Below are positions 53,500-61,731 of a stretch of DNA of 64,000 nt, one piece after another. The notes beneath the pieces were generated by a model that worked only from the letters and a program-made list of their open reading frames with translations, was not told where the DNA came from and searched no databases. The DNA comes from JBEGHD01 sp049334165 (GTDB lineage Bacteria > Bacteroidota > Bacteroidia > Flavobacteriales_D > Sanyastnellaceae): NCBI GenBank assembly GCA_049334165.1, contig JBEGHD010000005.1; one strand, given 5' to 3'. The stretch's first letter is position 1. Every line of letters begins with the position of its first letter. Made by a program: the position numbers and the translations under genes.

Positions 53500-54861
53500 A
53501 TGAAAATCAAGAACAACATACTAGAAACCATTGGAAATACGCCAATGGTGAGGATTAATAAATTGGCCGAAGATATTCCGGGGACGGTTCTAGCCAAAGT
53601 CGAATACTTTAATCCGGGACACTCTGTGAAAGACAGGATGGCGCTGAGAATGATTGAAGATGCCGAAAAGGCCGGAAAGTTGAAGCCAGGAGGTACCGTC
53701 ATCGAATGTACTTCAGGAAACACCGGCATGGGACTGGCGCTCGCCTGCATCGTGAAAGGCTATAAGCTGATTTGCACGCTGAGCGACAAACAGTCCAAAG
53801 AGAAAATGGACATCTTGCGTGCCCTTGGTGCGAAGGTGATTGTTTGCCCGACAGCGGTACCTCCCGAACATCCAGATTCTTACTATTCAGTTGCGGAGCG
53901 TCTCAATAAAGAAATTCCCAATTCATTTTACCCTTACCAGTACGACAACCTTAGCAATCGGGAGGCGCATTACGACTCGACCGGTCCTGAGATTTGGGAC
54001 CAGACCGATGGAAAAATCACTCACTTTGTGGTAGGTGTCGGAACAGGTGGAACCATCTCTGGAGTTGGAAAATACCTAAAAGAGAAAAATCCGGACGTGA
54101 GAATCATTGGAGCAGATGCCTATGGGTCTGTATTCAAAAAATACCACGAAACTGGAGAATTCGATAAGAACGAAATCTACTCCTACATCACAGAAGGAAT
54201 TGGTGAAGACATTCTTCCAAAAAACGTTGACTTTAGCGTTATCGACCGATTCGAAAAAGTGACCGACAAGGAAGGTGCACTTGTAACTCGCGAGCTCGCA
54301 GAGAAAGAAGGTCTTTTCCTCGGCTACTCTGCTGGGTCTGCTTTTCAGGCAGTTCGCCAAATCAAAGATGAGCTCAATGAAGACAGTGTTGTGGTTGTGC
54401 TTTTTCACGACCATGGCTCACGCTACGTTGGAAAAGTCTTCAACGATGACTGGATGCGCGATCGCGGATTCCTTAATAAAGACAATAAAACTGCCAACGA
54501 TCTGATCGAAGACCACAGAGATATGTCTCTGGTTACTGTTGGATCTGAAGAGTTGGTGAGTCACGCCATTGATAAGATGCGCGAATACAAGATCTCGCAG
54601 CTTCCAGTGATGAAAGACGGTGAGTTTGTTGGTTCACTAGATGAAACCCAAATTTTTCAACTCCTGAGCGATGATCGCCAAGTGTCTAAGAAAAAAGTAT
54701 CGGAAGTGATGCAGAAGCCATTTCCCGTGGTTCAGTCGGCTGCTTCAATTTCTGAAGTCAGCAAGCTGATTTCTAAAGACGTTCCAGCCGTTTTGGTAGA
54801 GCTTGATGAAGGTCAACACCACATTATCACTCGCCACGATGTGATTCGCGGCATTGGGTAA
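53500..54861 (+). CDS. cystathionine beta-synthase-like PLP enzyme with CBS domains
   Basis: 453 residues. The PLP Lys44 lies in Pro-Gly-His-Ser-Val-Lys-Asp-Arg, and the substrate loop is Thr-Ser-Gly-Asn-Thr-Gly-Met at about 71-77. The phosphate loop is Gly-Thr-Gly-Gly-Thr-Ile-Ser-Gly. From about 335 to the end a pair of CBS domains follows, which bind adenosine nucleotides and regulate activity. It makes cystathionine from serine and homocysteine, or cysteine from O-acetylserine; the two-domain form favours the former. It faces the racemase gene across 15 bases. Confidence 0.92.
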   Translation: MKIKNNILETIGNTPMVRINKLAEDIPGTVLAKVEYFNPGHSVKDRMALRMIEDAEKAGKLKPGGTVIECTSGNTGMGLALACIVKGYKLICTLSDKQSKEKMDILRALGAKVIVCPTAVPPEHPDSYYSVAERLNKEIPNSFYPYQYDNLSNREAHYDSTGPEIWDQTDGKITHFVVGVGTGGTISGVGKYLKEKNPDVRIIGADAYGSVFKKYHETGEFDKNEIYSYITEGIGEDILPKNVDFSVIDRFEKVTDKEGALVTRELAEKEGLFLGYSAGSAFQAVRQIKDELNEDSVVVVLFHDHGSRYVGKVFNDDWMRDRGFLNKDNKTANDLIEDHRDMSLVTVGSEELVSHAIDKMREYKISQLPVMKDGEFVGSLDETQIFQLLSDDRQVSKKKVSEVMQKPFPVVQSAASISEVSKLISKDVPAVLVELDEGQHHIITRHDVIRGIG

Positions 54862-54876
54862 CAATTTTCGTTTTGA

Positions 54877-56034
54877 TTAGCGGACTGCCTTTCTGGGTAT
54901 CGCCTGAGGCAGTCTGCTCATCATTTCGTTGTTGAGCAGCTGAGTGGTGTTGGTAAAAGAACTGATCCCGATGGTGTTGTTTTTTTGTCTTCCTATGAGT
55001 ACCACTTCATCTCCCACCTGTGCTTCAGGAATATGTGAGATGTCTACCATAAAAAGATTCATGTTGATCAATCCCGTGATAGGGGCCTTTTTTCCATTTA
55101 TCAAAACAAAACCTCTGTTTGACAACGCTCTGGGGTATCCGTTGGAGTAGCCCAGTGGCAGTACTGCAATTGTCATGTCATGAGTAGCCTGGTAGGCTGT
55201 GCCATAGCCAATAAATTCACCTTCTTTTACCGGCCGAATGTCCATGATGTCGGTTTTCCAGGAAACAATTCTTTTCAGAGCATTGGCTGAAGATTTATTT
55301 TGTTCCTGAAGATAGGCGTAGTAAATATCAGGACTTGGCCAGTGACCGTACTGCGAAACTCCTACGCGAACCATATCAAATCGCGACTTAGGGTAGTGAA
55401 GCGATGCAGCCGAACTTGCCAGGTGACGAAACTTCGGCATGAGCTTTCTTTTTTTGCAGACTTTCCAGTATTCCTCAAATCGCTTTTGCTGCTTGTCAAT
55501 TTTAAATTGATTTGAGAAAGACTCAGCTCCACCAAAATGAGAACACAAGCCTTCAAATTCAAATTGATCCAAGTTCTTTTTTAAAAATGTCAGGCATTTT
55601 GCGAACTCTCTTTCCGCTACACCAGTTCTGTTGGCTCCGGTTTCAACCTCAATGTGAATGTGAGCTTTTTTGCCAATGTCTTTTGCAATTTTATTGACCA
55701 AAACCAATCGGTCGTAATTGAAAATATAAAACTCAATTTCATTTTTTATTGCCCAGGGTATGTCCTCATCGTAGAGGATACCCATGATCATAATTTTAGT
55801 GTCATTGGCACAGACTTCCAACACCTCCTCAGCCTCAAATGAGGATGCCACAGAGAAATGCTTCACTCCGCATTTCTCTGCCATAGGAACATAGGTGGCA
55901 ATGCCGTGGCCGTATGCATTGGCTTTTACCACAGACGATAGTCTGACGTTGTCTCCGATTCTTTTTCGGAGAAAGTTTATGTTATTTTTCAATGCCGATT
56001 GGCTCAGCTCAATTCTTGAAGAGTGTTTTACCAT
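54877..56034 (-). CDS. alanine racemase-like PLP enzyme, divergent
   Basis: 385 residues from ATG 56034, which overlaps the upstream stop by 7 bases (ATGGTAA). PLP Lys37 in Val-Val-Lys-Ala-Asn-Ala-Tyr-Gly-His-Gly, Arg136 after Glu-Thr-Gly-Ala-Asn, His167 and the second catalytic Tyr277 in Gly-Tyr-Gly-Thr are present. Two usual positions differ: the Met-Asp of alanine racemases reads Met325-Asn326, and the Tyr near the C-terminus (Asn-Tyr-Glu) reads Asn-Asn-Glu at 368-370. In Bacteroidota the cell-wall alanine racemase is normally fused to MurF, so this free-standing copy probably has another substrate. Third gene of the operon with the ligase and hydrolase-like genes. Confidence 0.85.
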   Translation of the reverse strand: MVKHSSRIELSQSALKNNINFLRKRIGDNVRLSSVVKANAYGHGIATYVPMAEKCGVKHFSVASSFEAEEVLEVCANDTKIMIMGILYDEDIPWAIKNEIEFYIFNYDRLVLVNKIAKDIGKKAHIHIEVETGANRTGVAEREFAKCLTFLKKNLDQFEFEGLCSHFGGAESFSNQFKIDKQQKRFEEYWKVCKKRKLMPKFRHLASSAASLHYPKSRFDMVRVGVSQYGHWPSPDIYYAYLQEQNKSSANALKRIVSWKTDIMDIRPVKEGEFIGYGTAYQATHDMTIAVLPLGYSNGYPRALSNRGFVLINGKKAPITGLINMNLFMVDISHIPEAQVGDEVVLIGRQKNNTIGISSFTNTTQLLNNEMMSRLPQAIPRKAVR

Positions 56035-58022
56035 TGTCTTGGAGTTTCGTGCCAAACATAGGAAGTCCCCCAGCTTTCTTTAGATAATTTGTAAACCTTA
56101 TCGATTTCTTCCTGAGGCACTTCATCAAAGTGATTTTTTGCTTCAAGATTGTTGTAGTGAAAGGCGTACACCCTGGCTACAAACTGGTGAAATGGTAGTG
56201 AGGACTCCCCATGACGTTCACCATTGCCAAAAACAGTAGGTTTAATGCCCTGTCCCCAATCTTGTCGACCCTCATTATTTGGATTCAAAAAGTAACAACG
56301 AATTTCTCCGGTGTTCGGATTCTTCTTCACCCTAAGTAAAGATATTGCGTGAAATCCAACCATGTCACCTCTGTTGGATGTGATGAAAATACCTACCGGA
56401 TTGGGATAAACCATTTTCCTTCCACCATTTAAATCAGGGTGAAATGCAGCATAAAATATCTTTACAAAACCCTTGTAGTCATGGATCGATTGAGTAAAAT
56501 AGTCATAGACTCCAGCGAACCCCATCTGTATCCAAGATCCGTATAGCGTGGGGTTAACCCATTTGTGAGGATCTTCCCCGCGGTTCGCTGCTCTCCTCAT
56601 CATCTCGTTATAAATCTTATCAAGGTGAGGAACGAGAATGGCCGAAACTGCATCTAAATTGTAATCGAGCTTATCAATTAGCCCTTTTCCAAGTTTGATA
56701 GATTCAAGATCCTGGGTCTCAAATCTCATTACCAGATTGTTTTGCGTGGCCACTGTAATGATCATGTTAATCAGCTTGGCCGGTGAATGCTGGCTCCACA
56801 TGCTGATTCCACGAGCCGACTGGCAAGTAGCGTTGTTTCCTTGTCCGACCCCTAGAGGTTGACCCAGAGTTCTGATTGTCGCACCAATTAAATACTGTTT
56901 AGCCGTTACTGACTCGTGCGGCTGAATGACAGACTTTAAGATGCGCTTTTCAATTTGCGAATGAATGTTTACTAGAAGTAAGTTATTCAGACCCGCCCGC
57001 ACAGCTCTTCGAGCGAAAAGACTTTTCTCCAACATCATAGCCAGTCCATAAAGACACTGATAATTATGGTCAGTTACTACCTGTTCAATGAGGTTGGAAA
57101 CTCTAGATTGATGATGGGACCATTCGGCTTTCCCAGAAGGCGATAGTCCAAGGGCCAGAGGAATCAGATCGGGATTTGAATGCACCACCTTTAGCACAAA
57201 CGATCCAAGATAGCCATTTGACAAACCGGTCGCCTGCAAATATCGCCCAAGCGATTCAGCTTCTTCTTCTAACCTGTCGCTGGAAAGGCTGTCCAGTTTA
57301 CTCGCATACTCTTCCCGTGATTCACACTTTTTCGAAAGTGGAGACGGTCCGTGAATGGAGTCGACATAGAACTGTAGTGTTTTGTCTGCTTCAGTTCCTC
57401 CGTCAAGTGAAATTTTCGATCTCACCATGTGGATGAGCCTTCGGGCTTTCCGCGTAACTATGGGGCGCTGTTCGCAGGTTAATTTAATCTCTTCTGCGAG
57501 ATTCGATTTTATGTTGTCCAATCCTGCGTGCTCCGAGAGCATGCGAAACAGATTAAATACTTTTTTCTGCTCCTGACTGCTCATTGCAGCACGTGATTCC
57601 TCAGTGAGCTCTTCAAATACAAACTCGAGGTTGTGAACCACTATTTCTTCGAGGTACTGTTGAGCTTCTTCCTGTGAAATGCTGGCTTCACCCTCCGAGC
57701 GACCGTTGGCATAAGCCAACATTCTCAAGTCGCTCATCACTTCAAAGTCGGATGTTGGGCTGCCTGCCCTCAGCGTGCCTTTCACAAGGGAGGGCACTAG
57801 TTTTCTCGGTTCTTTCCACGGAGAGTCTGCAAAAAAGCCAGCGGCTTCTACATCCAGACTTTTCTCATACAAGAACTTGATGCCGTCTTTGGTTCGGCTC
57901 AGTAGATTTATCTGGCTGGCCAGTCGCTGGGTTTTTTCTTTTCTCGTTAGAGCTGAGGCAGTCTTTAGTTCCTCAAAGCTCGTTTCAAAGTTGTTGTAGA
58001 CTCTTTCGGGAGTATCGATCAT
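56028..58022 (-). CDS. 664-residue protein with papain-like Cys/His/Asn pattern
   Basis: Not assigned to a named family. The N-terminal 380 residues are mostly helical, with no signal peptide or membrane helix, so it is cytosolic. The C-terminal part has Gly-Gln-Gly-Asn-Asn-Ala-Thr-Cys400-Gln-Ser-Ala, then His558 in Val-Gly-Phe-His-Ala-Ile-Ser-Leu-Leu, then Asn580 in Tyr-Phe-Leu-Asn-Pro-Asn and Asp-Trp-Gly at 588-590. Order and spacing match the papain-like or amidase Cys-His-Asn triad, as does the Gln/Gly run before the Cys. It could cleave or transfer an amide or peptide bond. It starts 28 bases after the ligase stop and overlaps the racemase start, so the three proteins are made together. 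Confidence 0.65.
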   Translation of the reverse strand: MIDTPERVYNNFETSFEELKTASALTRKEKTQRLASQINLLSRTKDGIKFLYEKSLDVEAAGFFADSPWKEPRKLVPSLVKGTLRAGSPTSDFEVMSDLRMLAYANGRSEGEASISQEEAQQYLEEIVVHNLEFVFEELTEESRAAMSSQEQKKVFNLFRMLSEHAGLDNIKSNLAEEIKLTCEQRPIVTRKARRLIHMVRSKISLDGGTEADKTLQFYVDSIHGPSPLSKKCESREEYASKLDSLSSDRLEEEAESLGRYLQATGLSNGYLGSFVLKVVHSNPDLIPLALGLSPSGKAEWSHHQSRVSNLIEQVVTDHNYQCLYGLAMMLEKSLFARRAVRAGLNNLLLVNIHSQIEKRILKSVIQPHESVTAKQYLIGATIRTLGQPLGVGQGNNATCQSARGISMWSQHSPAKLINMIITVATQNNLVMRFETQDLESIKLGKGLIDKLDYNLDAVSAILVPHLDKIYNEMMRRAANRGEDPHKWVNPTLYGSWIQMGFAGVYDYFTQSIHDYKGFVKIFYAAFHPDLNGGRKMVYPNPVGIFITSNRGDMVGFHAISLLRVKKNPNTGEIRCYFLNPNNEGRQDWGQGIKPTVFGNGERHGESSLPFHQFVARVYAFHYNNLEAKNHFDEVPQEEIDKVYKLSKESWGTSYVWHETPRQW

Positions 58023-58050
58023 GTAATCGCTGATTTTCTTTGTTTATGTG

Positions 58051-59271
58051 TTATAGGTAGAAATCCACAGTCTCGTAATGCTGCAGTAGATCTTTGATTC
58101 TCTCGGGATCTTCACCTTTAAAATTCACCGTTCCAAAATGGTTACCAAAACCGCTTCTGTCCGAAATTTTCTGAGTGCTCAGTGGCGGAACCAGTGAGTG
58201 GTCGAGGAAGTAAGGTTCTTCGTTCAGTTCTTCGGGAATCTCTAATTTGGAGATCTCATTTTTGTGTGGATAAATCATCACATTACCGTAGTAATTTTCC
58301 GGCTTGTAATCTTTCGGTGGGAAAATCTCATCGAGCTCTTGATCTGTCAACGATGGATCATGACAAATCACAAATGCCGCAAGTGCATCGAAGTTGTAAG
58401 CCTTTGAAGCGAGCTCGAGAATGTGACCTCCTGGAATTCTGCAAGCTACCTCACCAAAGCTGAGATTATCATTCTCATCGATAAACCATTCGGGGTGAAT
58501 CATTCCGTACTCGATTCCGAATATGTCAACGAGTTGCTGCATCTTTTCGTGAATCAGGGGACGCTTGGATGCAAGATAAGATCCCTCGGGTATGAAGTTG
58601 GAGTATCCCAATTTCACGTATTCGGTAATGTTCAGGAATCTAATTTTTCCTTTGTGAACAAAGGCTTCACAAGAGAATTCCTGACCTACAAGGTGGCTTT
58701 CTGCCAAACATGGGAAATCTCCATCTTCTACCTTTTTATCAATGTCTTCTTCACTTCGCAAAAGTCTGTGTCCGACAGTTCCTGCTGCCGCAAATGGTTT
58801 CAGGTGAACCCAACTCGACTCTTCGCCCTCCATCTGCAGGTTGGCTTCGTTAAGACGTTTCATAAATTGACGTACCTGATCTCTGGTGTGAACTTCTTCA
58901 AAAAGTCCAACCCGGAGGCCGCCAATCAAAGCCTTACGTTTCATCATCGCCTTGTTTCTGAAAAGAAACGCACGGTTGAGTACTCGGGGGTCGTCTCTGT
59001 AAATAGAGTTTAGGGCTCCAGCCCATTCTACAGTTTCTTCAAAAAGTGGAACAGCTACGTCAACGTCAAACGCTTTTAACTTTTCGTGTAAATCGCGGGA
59101 GTTGGATGTGTCACTCCACTCGTTGAGTTCGTATCCGACAAAAGGGATGTCATTTTCATCCGCGTATGTTTGAAAATCAGGAAGTGAAACCACAACAAAG
59201 GGTCTTCCCGTTTTTTGCATGCTTTCGATCACTGGAAGGCTCCAGCCTATTAGAGCAAAACATTTAGCCAT
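58051..59271 (-). CDS. ATP-grasp carboxylate-amine ligase
   Basis: 406 residues from ATG 59271; TTG 59322 is in frame but lies inside the upstream palindrome. The N-domain (about 1-105) precedes an ATP-grasp core: Lys158 in Val-His-Leu-Lys-Pro, the flexible loop Ala-Ala-Ala-Gly-Thr-Val-Gly, Glu191 and Gly-Gln-Glu-Phe near 196, then metal ligands Glu261 and Glu274, with Arg278 in Glu-Val-Ala-Cys-Arg-Ile-Pro-Gly-Gly-His. This resembles the amino-acid ligase (BacD, carnosine synthase) branch rather than RimK. It should join a carboxylate to an amine with ATP via an acylphosphate. Substrates are unknown; the racemase downstream suggests a D-residue. First gene of the operon. Confidence 0.82.
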   Translation of the reverse strand: MAKCFALIGWSLPVIESMQKTGRPFVVVSLPDFQTYADENDIPFVGYELNEWSDTSNSRDLHEKLKAFDVDVAVPLFEETVEWAGALNSIYRDDPRVLNRAFLFRNKAMMKRKALIGGLRVGLFEEVHTRDQVRQFMKRLNEANLQMEGEESSWVHLKPFAAAGTVGHRLLRSEEDIDKKVEDGDFPCLAESHLVGQEFSCEAFVHKGKIRFLNITEYVKLGYSNFIPEGSYLASKRPLIHEKMQQLVDIFGIEYGMIHPEWFIDENDNLSFGEVACRIPGGHILELASKAYNFDALAAFVICHDPSLTDQELDEIFPPKDYKPENYYGNVMIYPHKNEISKLEIPEELNEEPYFLDHSLVPPLSTQKISDRSGFGNHFGTVNFKGEDPERIKDLLQHYETVDFYL

Positions 59272-59317
59272 TTCGATCTTGGTTTTTTTAGTGAGTAATT
59301 TTTTGAATTTAGCGAAT

Positions 59318-59342
59318 TCCAATCAACTAGGGGTTGATTGGA
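59318..59342. promoter_or_regulatory. perfect 10-bp inverted repeat before the ligase operon
   Basis: TCCAATCAAC and GTTGATTGGA flank TAGGG, 47-71 bases upstream of ATG 59271. No T-run follows in either direction, so it is not a terminator. Its place and symmetry fit a repressor or activator site for the three-gene operon. Confidence 0.5.
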
Positions 59343-59485
59343 TGCTATCATTACTAACTTAGATAAGCAGCAATTGTTTGGTGATATTCAAATCCAGCCT
59401 ATCGATAGCGATATGTCAATGGCTAATTGACGCCCTTTCACATTGCCTGAGCAACGGTGTATTCAAAGCCTCAATCAAGTCTAGC

Positions 59486-59932
59486 TCATGTGGTGGGTTG
59501 AGACTCAGCGAACTCCTTAAAGTTCTGCATGTTTTTGATGGTTTGTTTTCTAAAAGCTCGAGGCATCATCCAGGCCATTACTTTCATCGCAAAACCATCA
59601 AACTGAAATTCGACATCAGCTAGCCAACGTGTTTTGTTTTCGTCTACTTTTTCAAAGTGGTTTTCCATGATGTTGAATACTCCTTTGGCCTCATAAGTTC
59701 CCGAAAACTCATGCGGCAGGTTTCTCTTCAAAATGGTTTCCTTCATTTCAATTTCTCGCTTGCCCATTTTGTATTGTAGTTTTGAAACGGCTCCTTCTTT
59801 CCCTGGCTCGCCCTCAATCGTCTCAAAACTTACCAAGCCCGGTTGCCACACTTTCATGTTTTCTGGATTGTCAAAAAGCTCAGCCACCTTTTCCAATGGC
59901 TTGTCGATGATGATTTCAGATTGATACTTCAT
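59486..59932 (-). CDS. SRPBCC family protein
   Basis: 148 residues from ATG 59932. START/SRPBCC fold: Ile-Ile-Ile-Asp-Lys-Pro-Leu-Glu-Lys-Val, a Trp-Gln-Pro-Gly segment, Glu-Gly-Glu-Pro-Gly-Lys-Glu-Gly-Ala-Val, and a C-terminal helix Lys-Gln-Thr-Ile-Lys-Asn-Met-Gln-Asn-Phe. These proteins bind a hydrophobic ligand in a deep pocket. Ligand unknown. It lies upstream of the ligase operon on the same strand, but over 200 bases of mostly gene-free DNA, including the palindrome, separate them. Confidence 0.85.
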   Translation of the reverse strand: MKYQSEIIIDKPLEKVAELFDNPENMKVWQPGLVSFETIEGEPGKEGAVSKLQYKMGKREIEMKETILKRNLPHEFSGTYEAKGVFNIMENHFEKVDENKTRWLADVEFQFDGFAMKVMAWMMPRAFRKQTIKNMQNFKEFAESQPTT

Positions 59933-59956
59933 GGCATTCTTGATTTTTGTATCGAA

Positions 59957-59991
59957 CAAAAGTAAAAGCTTTCAGCGGTCGGCTTGTCCAA
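59957..59991 (-). promoter_or_regulatory. putative promoter for the SRPBCC gene
   Basis: On the minus strand TTG (59991-59989), 24 bases, TACTTTTG (59964-59957), 24 bases before ATG 59932. The spacer is one base longer than typical. Confidence 0.4.
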
Positions 59992-60033
59992 CTCGCATCT
60001 TTTGAGGAAAACTTCGAGAAGTCCGAATCAAAA

Positions 60034-60063
60034 TTGCCCTTTGTAAGAACTGCATTAAATTCG
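60034..60063 (+). promoter_or_regulatory. Bacteroidota-type promoter for the amidohydrolase unit
   Basis: TTG (60034-60036), exactly 19 bases, TAAATTCG (60056-60063), then 21 bases to ATG 60085. It rules out the longer reading from 59947. Confidence 0.5.
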
Positions 60064-60084
60064 CACTCAATCAAAATAGCAGCC

Positions 60085-61731
60085 ATGATTCTAAATAAAG
60101 TCAGTTTTGTGTGGATATTGTTAGCGCTAGCTTTGAGTAGTTGTATGAAAAGTCAGCAAGCTGATCTCATTGTGCACAATGCTCAGATCTACAGCATGAA
60201 CGAATCCAATGACACTCATCAGGCTATGGCAATTAAGGACGGAAAGATTCTCGAGTTGGGTGCTGATAGACAAATTCTGAATAAGTATAGCTCTAAAAGA
60301 AAGGTGGATGCACAACTCAAGCCAGTTTATCCTGGATTCATTGATGCGCATTGCCATTTTTTGGCTTACGGACTTCGATACAACGAGCTCGATCTCTCAG
60401 GTGTCAAGAGTTTCGATGAGGTGGTGACGCGAACGAGCGATTACTCAAAAAGCTTTGAAGGTGACTGGCTCCTGGGCCGGGGTTGGGATCAAAATCTTTG
60501 GAACGATAAAAGCTTGCCGAACAAAGCACTGCTCGACAGTTTGTTTCCAACTACTCCTGTAGTTCTTACCAGAATAGATGGTCATGCCCTCCTGGCTAAT
60601 CAAAAAGCCATGGACCTTGCCGGCATCAAAAAATCAACTCCAGTGGAAGGCGGGATGATTGCAATGAAAAATGGTGAAATGACCGGTGTCTTTATTGACA
60701 ACGCTATGAATCTCATAAATAGCGCCATTCCTGATAAAAACAGAGAGCAAATGGCAGAGGCTCTGATGACCGCGCAGGAAAACTGCTTTGCAACTGGTCT
60801 CACCAGCATTCACGATGCCGGTCTGATGTGGAATGAAATAGAAGTGATTGACAGTCTTCATCAAACAGGAGATCTCAAGATGAATGTCTACGCAATGCTC
60901 AGTGACCATCCAGAGAACTACGAGAAGTACCTCGCTTCAGGACCTTACAAAACCGAAAAGCTGAACGTCAGATCTTTTAAGTTTTACGCTGATGGAGCTT
61001 TAGGCTCACGCGGAGCTTGCCTCATGCACCCATATTCAGATGTAACTGATAGCAGCTATTACGGTTTTCTGCTCAGCGATCCTCAGTATTTTTATGATAG
61101 AGCTGAAGATCTGTCGGAAGCTGGATTTCAGATGAACACGCACTGCATTGGCGATTCTGCGGTGCACCTCATTCTAGATGTTTATGCGGATGCACTGGGT
61201 GGAGTAAATGATAAGAGGTGGAGAATTGAGCATGCTCAGGTCGTTAACCGTGCAGATTTTGACAAGTTTGGTGAATATTCCATCATTCCTAGTGTGCAGC
61301 CAACACATGCCACTTCGGATATGCACTGGGCTGACGAGAGATTGGGCGAGGAGCGTCTCAAAAACGCTTATGCTTACCTCGACCTGAAGAAACAACTCGG
61401 CTGGATTCCGCTGGGAACTGATTTCCCAATCGAAGATATTTCGCCTTTCGAAACCTTTCAGTCGGCTGTTTTTCGGCAAGATGAAGATGGAGAGCCAGAA
61501 GAAGGTTTCCAACCTGAAAATGCATTATCGAGAATAGAAGCGCTCAAGGGAATGACAGTCTGGGCTGCCCTGGCAGGTTTTGAAGAAGAAGGTAAGGGTT
61601 CTTTGGTGCCAGGCAAAAGAGCAGACTTTATTATTCTCGACAAAGATTTGATGAGCGTGAGCGAAGAAGATGTGCTCAAAACAGAAGTGCTTAAAACGTT
61701 CGTTTCAGGAGAGGAGGTTTACGCCCGATGA
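60085..61731 (+). CDS. amidohydrolase family 3 lipoprotein (YtcJ-like)
   Basis: 548 residues from ATG 60085. Lipoprotein signal Ala-Leu-Ser-Ser-Cys20. The family core has Gly-Phe-Ile-Asp-Ala-His89-Cys-His91-Phe (metal site), Gly-Arg-Gly-Trp-Asp, His-Asp-Ala-Gly, Ala-Asp-Gly-Ala-Leu-Gly-Ser-Arg-Gly, Thr-His-Cys-Ile-Gly-Asp, Glu-His-Ala-Gln and Gly-Thr-Asp-Phe-Pro. YtcJ-like enzymes hydrolyse N-substituted amides or formamides. As a lipoprotein it acts in the periplasm or at the outer membrane. The stop overlaps the next start (ATGA), so it leads an operon with fructosamine kinase, SCO and SDR. Confidence 0.93.
   Translation: MILNKVSFVWILLALALSSCMKSQQADLIVHNAQIYSMNESNDTHQAMAIKDGKILELGADRQILNKYSSKRKVDAQLKPVYPGFIDAHCHFLAYGLRYNELDLSGVKSFDEVVTRTSDYSKSFEGDWLLGRGWDQNLWNDKSLPNKALLDSLFPTTPVVLTRIDGHALLANQKAMDLAGIKKSTPVEGGMIAMKNGEMTGVFIDNAMNLINSAIPDKNREQMAEALMTAQENCFATGLTSIHDAGLMWNEIEVIDSLHQTGDLKMNVYAMLSDHPENYEKYLASGPYKTEKLNVRSFKFYADGALGSRGACLMHPYSDVTDSSYYGFLLSDPQYFYDRAEDLSEAGFQMNTHCIGDSAVHLILDVYADALGGVNDKRWRIEHAQVVNRADFDKFGEYSIIPSVQPTHATSDMHWADERLGEERLKNAYAYLDLKKQLGWIPLGTDFPIEDISPFETFQSAVFRQDEDGEPEEGFQPENALSRIEALKGMTVWAALAGFEEEGKGSLVPGKRADFIILDKDLMSVSEEDVLKTEVLKTFVSGEEVYAR

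Noticed and set aside
54877..59271. RiPP (graspetide) gene cluster
   Set aside because: The ligase is not RimK-like and I see no small precursor gene nearby.
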